A stretch of 64,000 nt of DNA. It comes from Excoecaria cochinchinensis. Lineage: Eukaryota > Streptophyta > Magnoliopsida > Malpighiales > Euphorbiaceae. The translations under genes were made by a program, and so were the position numbers. Positions 35,026-45,215 of this stretch are shown here, in pieces. Where the stretch lies: contig CANTUQ010000081.1 in assembly GCA_947683425.1 (NCBI GenBank), positions 11,424,501 to 11,488,500 of the forward strand, given 5' to 3'. Position 1 is the stretch's first letter; the number at the start of each line of letters is the position of its first letter. The notes beneath the pieces were generated by a model. The model did no database searches. It was not told the DNA's origin and saw nothing but the letters and a program-made list of their open reading frames with translations.

Positions 35026-36189
35026 ATGCCAAATTGTCATCTTTCAATCCCCAATTCTTTCCTCCACTTCCTCTCCTCTCTGAGAATTAGTCCTTCAATG
35101 TCCTCATCTCCACTTGTAATAACTCTCTCTCTTCTCCTTTCTCTCCCAATTCTTTTCCTTTTAGCCCCAAGAATTCTCCCTCCTCGACTTCCCGCCATTT
35201 CTCCTTCTGATGAAAACGACGATCTTTCCCTCTTCCGCAAGGCCTACGCCGCCGACCTTCCCTCTACCCATCCTTCCTCTTTCTCCCATCTCTCCTCCTC
35301 CAAGCCCAAGCTCAAAATCGCTTTCCTTTTTCTCACCAACACCGATCTCTACTTCGCTCCTTTGTGGGATAAGTTCTTTAAATCCCATCAAGATCGGTAT
35401 AATATCTATGTCCACGCCGATCCTTCTGTCAATATCACGCGTCCTGACGGTGTTTTCAAGACCCATTTCATAACGAACGCTAAACGTACCTACCGCGCTT
35501 CCCCCACTTTGGTTTCCGCCACGCGCCGCCTCTTGGCTACAGCTATTCTGGACGATCCCGCCAATGCATACTTTGCTGTTCTTTCTCAGTTCTGTATCCC
35601 TCTGCATTCCTTCAATTTTGTTTATAATTCCCTCATAAATTCCAAATCTTTCGATCTGTCATCCTCCGAGTCCGACCCTGAGTCGACTCAGTACGGTGTT
35701 AGGATCCAGTACAAGAGTTTCATTGAAATCATATCTGAAGAACCTCGTCTATGGAAGCGGTACATTGCCAGAGGAAGGTACTCGATGATGCCAGAAGTAC
35801 CATTTGAGAAATTCCGTGTTGGATCACAGTTTTTCGTTATCACGCGCCGCCACGCGCTCATGGTGATCAAGGATCGGAGTCTATGGAAGAAATTTAAGTT
35901 ATCCTGTTACAGGGCCGATGAATGTTACCCAGAAGAACATTATTTTCCTACTTTATTGAACATGGCAGATCCTAAAGGTTGCACCCGCTACACGCTAACA
36001 ATGGTTAATTGGACCGGCACCACAAATGGCCATCCGTACACTTACCGGCCGAGGGAAATATCGCCGGAGCTCATTCGAGAGTTGAGGAAATCAAATTACT
36101 CAACTTCATATTTATTCGCGAGGAAATTCTCGCCGGATTGCTTAAGACCTTTGCTGAAAATTGCCGACAAAGTCATCTTCCGGGACTGA
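35026..36189 (+). CDS. GT14-family glycosyltransferase (BC10/core-2/I-branching type), 387 aa
   Basis: A single uninterrupted exon. The longest frame starts at 35026, but Met25 (35098, MSSSPLVITLSLLLSL) heads a good type II signal anchor and may be the true start, giving 363 aa. After the anchor and a stem come the family blocks: LKIAFLFLTNTDLYFAPLWDKF (about 96-117), YNIYVHADPS, AKRTYRASPTLVSATRRLL, YFAVLSQFCIPLHSFNF, RYSMMPEVPFEKFRVGSQFF, CYPEEHYFPTLL and TMVNWTG. These mark the Branch (core-2/I-GlcNAc transferase-like) domain. N-glycosylation sequons include NIT, NWT and NYS. Members act in the Golgi lumen on glycoproteins or cell-wall polymers; the acceptor is unknown here. The length matches the family. 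Confidence 0.93.
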   Translation: MPNCHLSIPNSFLHFLSSLRISPSMSSSPLVITLSLLLSLPILFLLAPRILPPRLPAISPSDENDDLSLFRKAYAADLPSTHPSSFSHLSSSKPKLKIAFLFLTNTDLYFAPLWDKFFKSHQDRYNIYVHADPSVNITRPDGVFKTHFITNAKRTYRASPTLVSATRRLLATAILDDPANAYFAVLSQFCIPLHSFNFVYNSLINSKSFDLSSSESDPESTQYGVRIQYKSFIEIISEEPRLWKRYIARGRYSMMPEVPFEKFRVGSQFFVITRRHALMVIKDRSLWKKFKLSCYRADECYPEEHYFPTLLNMADPKGCTRYTLTMVNWTGTTNGHPYTYRPREISPELIRELRKSNYSTSYLFARKFSPDCLRPLLKIADKVIFRD

Positions 36190-36743
36190 AAAGTTTGTAA
36201 CCTGGTAAGTTTGTAATTTCTTCTTCATTAATTGGACTGTTTGCTTGACTAAGTTGCTTAGTTTGATTAATGTTTAATTAGTTAGTGGTCAAAATTGGAT
36301 CATATTACTTGTGTTAATGGCTAAGTCAGAGTCCGAATAATGCTTTTTTGGATTTTCCGCTGAATTTACATCTTCTGTGGCTAACTTGGTCATTTTCATG
36401 ATCACCAAATCTGAAACAGCTGTGAATTGCGCATTCGAAATGCCTAGGCGATACAAGAAGGAAACTTTGGTATTGTAGCTAATGGAAAATGGTCAAAATT
36501 GGAAGCATATTCCAGATTTTATAAAATAACCTATTCGCCTTTGTTTATATTATAGTTGTGAAAATCTCAACCATATTTGTATTATCTGTCATTTTTAAGT
36601 GGCGTTTGGTGATGATGGCCGAATGCTTCATTAAAATTTGTTTTATTTGTAAAATCTGAACCGCTATGAACCATGTTTGTAAAGACTGTGTTGTGTGCTT
36701 GAGTTATAGGCTATATATTAATTTTTGTATTTGGTAGGTAACT

Positions 36744-36862
36744 GAGACTTTAACTCCCAACTGATAAATATATGATTTGGCTGGAAATATATATATTCGA
36801 ACCGTTGAAGCCAATATATTTCCAGCCAAATCATATATTTATCAGTTGGGAGTTAAAGTCTC
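36744..36862. repeat. Perfect 49-bp inverted repeat (hairpin), 21-nt loop
   Basis: The left arm 36744-36792 begins GAGACTTTAACTCCCAACTG and the right arm 36814-36862 is its exact complement, ending in CAGTTGGGAGTTAAAGTCTC. The 21-nt loop is 36793-36813. It lies about 550 bp after the GT14 stop and is followed by a TA-dinucleotide tract (about 36865-36900). Confidence 0.95.
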
Positions 36863-36864
36863 TT

Positions 36865-36900
36865 TATATATATATATATATATAATATATATATATATAT
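36865..36900. repeat. (TA)n microsatellite
   Basis: A nearly pure TA run directly next to the 49-bp inverted repeat. Confidence 0.85.
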
Positions 36901-38679
36901 TATGAAAAGTTTACTTTGTTTAGCATAATGAAGATCCTTTTTGAATCACAAGAATCCTCATGTCGTGTGTAAAATTAGTTCCCGACTTATTTGAATGTAT
37001 TGATATTTTACACAGGTGAATAAAAACAGTTATTATCAAGAGTTCAAGATGATGGGCAATTGGAGAAAAAGTTGTTGAAAGAAAATTTGATGGTGGAAAT
37101 GGTTTTTTGAAGGGGCATAAAGTGCCCACAGCCCATCAAACCCCCAAATCAAATGTTCTCCACTCAAATAGGAATGCAAGAAAGGGATTAAAGAAAAGGA
37201 TAAAAGATGCAAGTGGTAAGCAAAAGCTTATACCTTTGCTGAAAAGTTGTATTTTGCTGGTTAAGAATATCAGAATGGTCAAGAGTTTTGTCTCTTAGTC
37301 GTGTGTGTTCTGTATATATGTGAATGAAATGATAAAATGTCACCTTTATATTGTAACTTTTTAGGTTGTTGAGGAAAGCAAAAGCATTTGGGCTCATATT
37401 AAAGAAAACTGGGCTAAATTAGGCCCTTTATTTATTTGTTATATCACATTTTCTTGTCTTAATTTATTCTTTTCCAAGTTTATTTCTATATCAAGTTTTA
37501 GTTTATTCTATTCCCGGTTAATCTTTTCTTTTTTAAATAATTTAAAGTGAAAGTAGGTTTTGATTTTCTTATTTCTTTTTGGATAATGATTTAATGCACA
37601 TATGTTTATTAATTATTATGCATGGCAAGTAGACTTGCTAAATTTTGATCCAACCTGACCCATATGATCAGTAGTTTACCAAATCCAATCCATCCCGTTT
37701 CTAACCTGACCCACAGGACCTGAAAATATTTGGATCCAGTCAAAGTCAACCCGCGCATCAACTTAAATTGACCCAAATGGATTGGGTCAAGAGTTGATAT
37801 GCACGAACCATCTGAAAAAAAAAAGGAATTTTGTTCTCCCTGCTCTCGTTCTTATCGTTCTCTCTGTTCTCATCAACAACCACCTATTATCACTGCTTGT
37901 TGATAGTCATCTATCACCACCACTGATGGAGAAGCTTGAGCCAACTATGGTCACTAGCAACAATTTAAGGTTAGTCTATCTTCTTTATTTTACCTATAAT
38001 TTCTTTGAAACTTTTAGGGTTCTTTTTGCTTTCTTTGAAATGATTACTTTTGTGCCATCTTTTGAGGATTCGAATATATGGGTTTTCTGTTGAAATGTTG
38101 TTTTCTTCTCTTGTGTAGTTGATGAAATTGTTTTGTGTTACATGTTGATCATCTGTATGTTTAACTCTTTATAATGCTTACTTCCACTGTAGCATACTAC
38201 TCCAATGGTATTTAATTTATGCTGGTTAGGAATAGGGTTAAGTGATGAACATAGGCTATTCTGTATTTAACTTCAATTCTTCTTAACTGGTCATCAATTT
38301 ACTTCCCTTGGCATATATTCAGCGTTAATTTAGGAAGAAACTGATGGTAAGTACCAACAAATTAATATGATTCCATTCAGGATTATTGCTAATTATATCA
38401 TAAGGATGATTCTTGAGTTGCCAAAGTCTTAGATTTAGTTGCTTCTAGATGCCTTTCTGTTGAAGCTGGAACTTTAATGATTAAAGTTCTTGGATCACTA
38501 ATTGAGAATAAGATTTTTGCTCATGGCTTTGCGGATGGATGCCTAAGTTCATCTGGAAATTCAATTTTCTTTTACCCCATTAGTATATTTAGCTGAAATT
38601 GATAAGAGATGAACAAGTTCTTACAAATAATATTTGAAATCTGGGTTAATTTTACTTATGGTTATTGGATTTTTTACTT

Positions 38680-39141
38680 TTAATGGAAAAGTCACAAAAT
38701 AAAATTATTTAATGGAAAAATACTTAAAATTTAAAAAATATTTCAAAAAAGTTAATGTGGCCGGATTTTGGAAGAAATCTTATCAGAAATCCTCGTTGGC
38801 TGTGACATCAGTCTATCACATGGGATGAGTCATGTTAGCCGTCACGTCATGACCAATGAGGAGATGACGTGTAAAAATTTTATGAATCATTTTGTTTTTA
38901 AAATATTTTTACATGTGGCATCTCTTCCTTATTGGTCGTGATGCGGCGGTTGATATAGGTGGTAGACTAATATGGTGGCTTATGCATCGTACACTTGTAT
39001 GAGATGAGTGATGTGACATGTCAATAAGAATTTTCGGTAGTTTTTTTTTTAAAATTCAACTACAAAGTGACTTTTTTGAAATACTTTTTTAAGTTTATGT
39101 ATTTTTCTGTTAAAAATTTTTGATTTGACTTTTTGGTAAAA
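38680..39141. mobile_element. Foldback MITE with long terminal inverted repeats
   Basis: The left arm (TGGAAAAATACTTAAA, then ATATTTCAAAAAAGT) is mirrored at the right (ACTTTTTTGAAATAC, then TATTTTTCTGTTAAA), over roughly 80 bp. A second inner pair, GACCAATGAGGAGATGAC versus CATCTCTTCCTTATTGGTC, makes nearly the whole element self-complementary. Long TIRs suggest a Mutator-like MITE, but no 9-bp duplication could be fixed. Confidence 0.65.
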
Positions 39142-40642
39142 ATAGAATAGTTTAATGACTGTATGTGAAATTAAGCTTGAAATCTTGAATCTCTGTTGGG
39201 GTGTTGGTATCATCCTGGTTTTATTGGTAGATTTAGCATTCTCTTTAAAAATAAGATACGTTCTATTTCATTATCATATCTTTTTTGTTGCCAGGTTTGC
39301 AAATTCCCAATTTTGTACAGGTAGGTTTTAATATCAAAATTGTTGAGTTAAGCAGAATTGTTATAGGCTGGCGTTGTGTTGTTTTTAGTTGAACAAGTTA
39401 TTGAGCAATTGGATTGGATGATGAAAAATTCTGATTTGAAATTGCCAACTGTTAGACGAACAAAAATGCAGTAGCCACCTTGAACTGACACAGGAATGAT
39501 TTTGCGTATGCACCAATGTAACCATGGTAGAAAATATTCGGTTGTCTGCCACACACACTCTCTCTCTCCCTCTCTCTCTTTTTTCCTCGAATTTTTCTAA
39601 TTTCAATGGATGCTCTTCTCAATGTGTATCATGTGAGGCATGAAATTTGTGATTTTCATGCTTTATATTGAATAGAAACCTCTATTAATTTGTTGTCCTT
39701 GAAGCTGTTTGCTAGGTCTTAGATTTGTTGTTTGACAAATTAGAATCATTGTATTGTCTAAGGCTAATTGCAGTTGTTTCCTCATTGCAGTTCTGGGCAT
39801 ATGTTTTAGGGCCCAACCCCAAAAGCTAGAAGAAAAAAGAACATATGCTTTTGTATATATTACCAGCTGAGTTGTGGTAGTAGCTTTTTCTTGTTTTCTA
39901 TCGTTTTACAACTTCCATTATCTATGCAGTAAATTGATAATTAGATTTTCGTTTTGAATTAGAAGTGATAAGTGATATTAGTTGGTTGGTCAAGTAAAAG
40001 TTTTGTAGGCAGAAAAAAAAAGATTTTTTTTTATTAAATAGTTATTGTGCATCAGAATGATTTTACATGAGTCAACTGATTTATCACTTTTTATCTTAAA
40101 TGAGGCAACTAAAACCTAATGAATTACAAACTTATTATTATTATTATTATTATTATACTTTTTATTTAACAGTCAGAATTTCATTTACGATTTATTGTAT
40201 AGTGAAGATGGATGAATTGAAGAGGTGTTTGCCGACAATTGAGAATTAATTTCTTGTATATCGCAGTGAAGATGGAAGGATCTTGTACACGTATAATCAC
40301 CAAAACCCGTGATTTTTTTTTTTTCAAACTTGTTTTTAGTAATAATTTTAATTTACCGAAATGTGATGCAGTGCATGTGATCCGGCAACACCATGCATTA
40401 GACTACTATCCTTACATCTGTACTAATGGGAGACAGGATTAGGGCATCCTAAGTCCGGACATAAAACATCGATTCCATTATTTTGTCTTATTCTCACGCT
40501 TTGTATGAGAGACCTCTTTATTTTTTTGACAAAGCTTTGTATAAGAGAAAAAACAAGAACCTTCGGTACATTTCGATTTTTTTTAAGGTGCAAAATTGGT
40601 GAAAGGGTTTTCATCACCTATTGCTGTGCGCCATTCAATTAG
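39142..40642. other. Spacer without a recognised gene
   Basis: T-rich DNA with a CT microsatellite at about 39555-39582 and an ATT microsatellite at about 40136-40156. No supported exon. Confidence 0.35.
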
Positions 40643-40714
40643 GGGACATTTTTATTAATAATGTGTTTTAGAAAGTTATTTTGATAATTGGGGTGGATTG
40701 GGAGATAATTGGGG

Positions 40715-41015
40715 AAATGGGGTTTGTGGTATTTTCGCAAAGTGGTATTGTGGAAATACTTAGCCATTTCCGCAAACCTTATTTGCGGAAAGGGAGTTAC
40801 TATTCACTCATTTCCGCAAATAAGATTTGCGGAAATGGGTAGGTGGGTCCGCCATTCCACATTCCGCAAGCTGCTTCCATTTCCGCAATTTTAAATTGCG
40901 GAAATGGACGCACTAACTATCCTCCTTCCATTCTCGCAAGAAGTAATTGCGAAAATAGGTAGTGTGTACAATAATTTAAATGCATTTCCGCAGTACTTGC
41001 ATGCGGAAATGGCAA
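40715..41015. repeat. Left cluster of TTTCCGCAA hairpins in the MULE
   Basis: About six imperfect palindromes of about 30 bp, such as CCATTTCCGCAA ... TTGCGGAAATGG with 7-8-nt loops, occur at about 40723, 40767, 40809, 40878, 40930 and 40983. Loops differ while arms are kept. They face four similar units near the right end, so they are candidate transposase-binding or foldback sites. Confidence 0.88.
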
Positions 41016-42085
41016 TTATTTTGACTTTTCCGTTGCTCAATTATGATAGAAATGTATTATACATACATTTGCGTGGAACCTGTGAGTTTACAAGTTACAT
41101 CTTATACACTAAATTCGTGAAAGGAAGAAGAGTGGAACGAAATTTGAAGGATTTGCAATACGTTTCGAGTGGAGTGAAAAAATTTGCGTTTAAACGTAAG
41201 TGTTTTTTTTTTTTACATTATAATAGGTAATAATTATCACCAGTAAGCAGTTATTTTTTTCAATTTATGTTAATATGTTAATCTTATTATGATTTGTATT
41301 GTATAAGTACTGATCGAAAATATGTTTTGAATTTAATGAATCACAGATATTAACTGAAGTACGATACCAAGAAAACACATATATTCTATTTTTCGGAGTA
41401 AGGTATTTTTTTAATAAAAGTGTTGTTTTGTTATTTAATATGTGATATGTTTAATTCTAAAAAATAAAATTACATATGTTATAATTATTTAATATAATAT
41501 TAAAAGGACTGAAAAGGAAACAGAAAAAAAATTGCAAAATTCATTAGTAAAACGATAAACGAAAAATTGGCAATAAAAAAAAGAAAAAAATTACAAAACT
41601 TATTAGTAAAACGATAATCGAAAAACTGGCAGTAAGTTGTATAAATTTTGTTGAAAATTATATGTCGAGAAGTGTCAATATTTTTCGTGACAGTATGAAT
41701 AGATTATTTAAAACCTAAAAACTAAAATGTGTCATAATAAAATGCTATAAAACATGATGAAATAGTTAAAATATTTGTATAAGATGGTATAAAAATTAGT
41801 TGGAGAAAATACATAGAAAGTTAGGAACACAATTACATTATAAGCTCAAAACAATCTGTTTGGTAGAGTACAACTAATGTTGCACTTTATTGTTTTACTT
41901 CATTATTGTAAATTTGAAAATAATATTATTGATGCTGTTGTTATTTTATTAATTTAAATGGGATAAATTATTAATTGAAATATCATATGTTATTGATTTA
42001 GTCCATATATACATCATATTACAAGATAAAATAAATTTAAATTTAATGTAAGATTATTGTATTATTAGCTACAGATAATTTGAGG

Positions 42086-45000
42086 ATGTCAACATATGTA
42101 GACTTTTACTTGCACATGGGTGGTCAAATAAGTTATGGGATCGCGGGTTTTGAATATGATGTTTCGGGACCAAATGCAATTACAAGGAGACTTAGACTTA
42201 GAAATAAGCCAACTCTTGCTGAATTAATACATAAAATTCACGTAAAAATGGGTTTAGGCCTTAATGATGTGATTCAAAGGATTATGTACAGAAGTCCAAG
42301 GTATAATCGAGGATCAGTAAGTTGGACATCAGTGGATTTGGTAGATGATAGTGACATCGGTATGATTTATGAAAATGTCAGACAACAGGATGATAGTCCA
42401 TTGGTGGAGTTAATAATTGTAGTGGGTGAAGGGGGTGTAGGAGCTAGTAGGCCAATGTATGATGCTGGTGATGAAAATAGAAACGATGTGCAGCAAGTGG
42501 AAAATGTTCATGCAACGCAACAATTATTTGCAACTGAAATTGGCCCCAGTCAACCTTGGCCTTCAGTGAGCGGGCAAGATGTGGAATGTTTCAACGAAAC
42601 AAATTATTGTCAGAATGATGGTGTTGATGTGGGTCCTAGTCAGCACGATCAGTTTTTTGGTCGACGGGATAGTGAATTGCTTCTTGGAGGGGACAGGGAC
42701 AGTGGGGACAGTGTAACCTCAGGACCCGGTCGGTTACGTCGATCGGTAAGCCATGCGCATGATGCGGGTATGGGTAGGCGGAGACAGACAATTTGCGACG
42801 TGCAATAGGCTCCAATGAGTCAGGCTAGACGGTCAATCAGCAATGTGCCCAATGCTTCTAGCAGTCAACCTAGACATTCGGTTAGCAATGTGCCTGATGG
42901 TGCTATGAGTCAGTAGAGATGGGCAGTCAGCCAGATGCGTGATTCTTCAACAAGTCAGCCGAGGAGGTCTTTCAGTGGAAGGGTTGGTGACTTTTTAGGT
43001 AAATCTATATTTGGCAGCAGATCACGAAGTCGTAGAGATGAGCCGAACTTTGTACAACCTGTAGGTGGCAACCCCCATAGAGGAACAGAAGATTCCGGGC
43101 AAAGGCATTCAGTTCAGCATCGGGCCGATGCGGGTCACACTGATGCACAGCCATCGGAGCACTACACAGCAATCGACTTTGATGAATCGGAACTCATCAT
43201 GCCTGAAGGTGATCGTTTTGAAACTTGGGATGGTTCATCCAAGTTATCTGTAGGTTTGCTCTTCAACAGTAAGGATGAAGTCAAATCATGTGTGAGAAAG
43301 TACTCAATTCAGAGAAATGTTGATTTCAGAGTCGTTGAATCGAAGCCAAAATATTGGGTTCTGAGGTGCTCTAAGTCTGATATTGGTTGTGAGTGGAGGT
43401 TACGAGCTGCCATAAAAGAGAGAAGTCCTTTTTGGATGATCACAAGATTCAAGGGACCACATTCTTGCCTATCTGCAGGGAATATGTCAAAGGATCACAG
43501 ACAGTTGGGATCGCAAATAATTCGCAATTGCATACGGGGGATGGTAAGTAAAAACCCAACCTTACCTATTGATGTAATTATTGCAGCTGTTAAAGAGCGA
43601 TTTCACTACGAGGTTTCGTACTATAAGGCGTGGTATGCGAAGATGGGTGCACTCGAGTCAATCTTTGGAAATTACATCGAATCATACGAGAGACTACCGG
43701 GTTTCTTAAATGCGTTACAGCTGTATAACCCCGGAACCGTGTATGAGTTTTTGTTGCAACACACCCACAGCCCATTGGAAAAGCAATTTCACAGGGTTTT
43801 CTGGAGTTTCAAACCAGCTATAGATGGGTTTCACCACTGTAAGCCAGTGTTATTAATTGACGGAACATTCCTTACTGGAAAATTTCAACAGACACTTCTC
43901 ATTGCAAGCGGTGTTGATGGGAACGAAATGTTATTTCCAGTTGCTTTTGCTATTGTTGAGTCCGAAAATAAATCAAGTTGGGCGTGGTTTATGACCTTAA
44001 TCAGGAAGCATGTTACGCAAAAAATTGGGATTACTGTAATATCTGATCGTCATATTGGAATAACGTCAGTGTTTCGTGATGAAAGAAGTGGATGGAAGTA
44101 TCCACATGCTGTGCATAGGATATGTTTGCGGCATTTCGTCAGTAATTACAACACCCATCATAGAAATCCCACAATAAAAAAGTTGTTGTACAATGCTGGT
44201 ACGTATTGCAAATTTTATAACTAATTAGTACAATGTCTAGTTCACAAGATTTTACATTTTCAAGTTTTTTTTTACGTGCTTTTGTAAGAAATACCTATCA
44301 ACCACGGAAGTTTAAGAAGCAGATGGATGATATTAAAGACCTTGATGTTGATTCATACAATTGGGCAATGCATGTGCCAACTGAGCTGTGGACATTATCC
44401 GGTGATGGCGGTTGTCGTTATGGCCATGCAACGACGAATATTGCGGAGAGTATAAATAGCGCTCTAAAGGGTGTACGAATGATGCCAATCACTGCCATAA
44501 TAGAACATGTCTTCGGGCGCTTGGTCAAATTTTATGAACAGAGAAGGGGATTTTACAAGTCAAAGATGGCTCAAGGAATGCGGTTCACGCCTAAATGTAT
44601 GGCAGCTATTAATAAATCTGCTATGAGGGCGCGAGGCCATACAGTGCTTGATTACGATAGTCGGTTCAAATTGTTCAGAGTATTAGCAGGCAATGCACCA
44701 GAAGATAACACTGAAATCGACACGTACATTGTCAGCCTTCAGAAGCGCGAATGTGAATGTGGTAAGTTTCAGGGGAAGAAAATGCCGTGTTCACATGCAA
44801 TTGCCGCGTTCACATGCAATTGCCGCATGCATGCACAAGCATCTCGATATGTTTTCATTTGTCGATTCATGTTATAGCATTGCCCAGTCACTAAAATGTT
44901 ATGAAGGGGAATTCCGACCAATGGCGCACAGGGATTATTGGCCTGATTATTGTGGTGCCAAAATTGTCCCTGACATGGAGCTGAAACGCAAGAAAGGTTG

Positions 45001-45142
45001 CCCAAGAACATCACGAATTCGCAATGAAATGGATAGGAGAGAAGGTCGTAATGTTACTCATTGCAGCATTTGCGGCATCGCTGGCCACAACAAGAAGACA
45101 TGCCCCAATTGCGCAGGCTCATCATCCCAAAGATTTAATTGA
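42086..45142 (+). pseudogene. MULE (MURA-like) transposase, broken
   Basis: From ATG 42086 the frame gives an N-terminal region with a PB1-like fold candidate, a Ser/Gln-rich linker, a MuDR-type DNA-binding domain (LSVGLLFNSKDEVKSCVRKY, WVLRCSKSDIGCEWRLRAA), the MULE catalytic core (VLLIDGTFLTGKFQ, VISDRHIGI), a SWIM finger (CECGKFQGKKMPCSH) and a CCHC knuckle (CSICGIAGHNKKTC) near 45060. A probable 86-bp intron lies at 44203-44288. In-frame TAG stops are at about 42806 and 42914 (both after Gln). A 19-bp tandem duplication at 44790-44827 shifts the frame inside the SWIM finger, so full-length protein cannot be made. It converges with the PMD gene. Confidence 0.9.
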
Positions 45143-45215
45143 TTGTTAAATGCAAATGAATGATGTAAACGAACTCAATTCAGTAATGAAATAAATTTAT
45201 TTAGTTGAGAAGTAA

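Larger units (their letters stand above)
36190..38670. other. Downstream region of GT14 gene without a recognised gene
   Basis: Apart from the inverted repeat, no gene could be supported. A frame over about 37075-37298 (KFDGGNGFLKGHKVPTAHQ ... KGLKKRIKDASGK) has a protein-like basic composition but lacks an ATG and splice context. 37626-37790 holds GACCCA/TGGGTC runs like hAT subterminal DNA. The rest is T-rich and could include a long 3'UTR. Confidence 0.3.

Noticed and set aside
35161..35607. 148-codon minus-strand frame
   Set aside because: It is antisense to the glycosyltransferase exon and reflects its codon use only.
37782..38093. 103-codon frame as a membrane protein gene
   Set aside because: Leucine/phenylalanine-rich translation of T-rich DNA with no conserved motif or upstream context.
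42935..44224. Separate MULE gene starting at 42935
   Set aside because: The frame is continuous with 42086-42808 apart from two TAG stops after Gln codons, so it is one broken transposase, not two genes.
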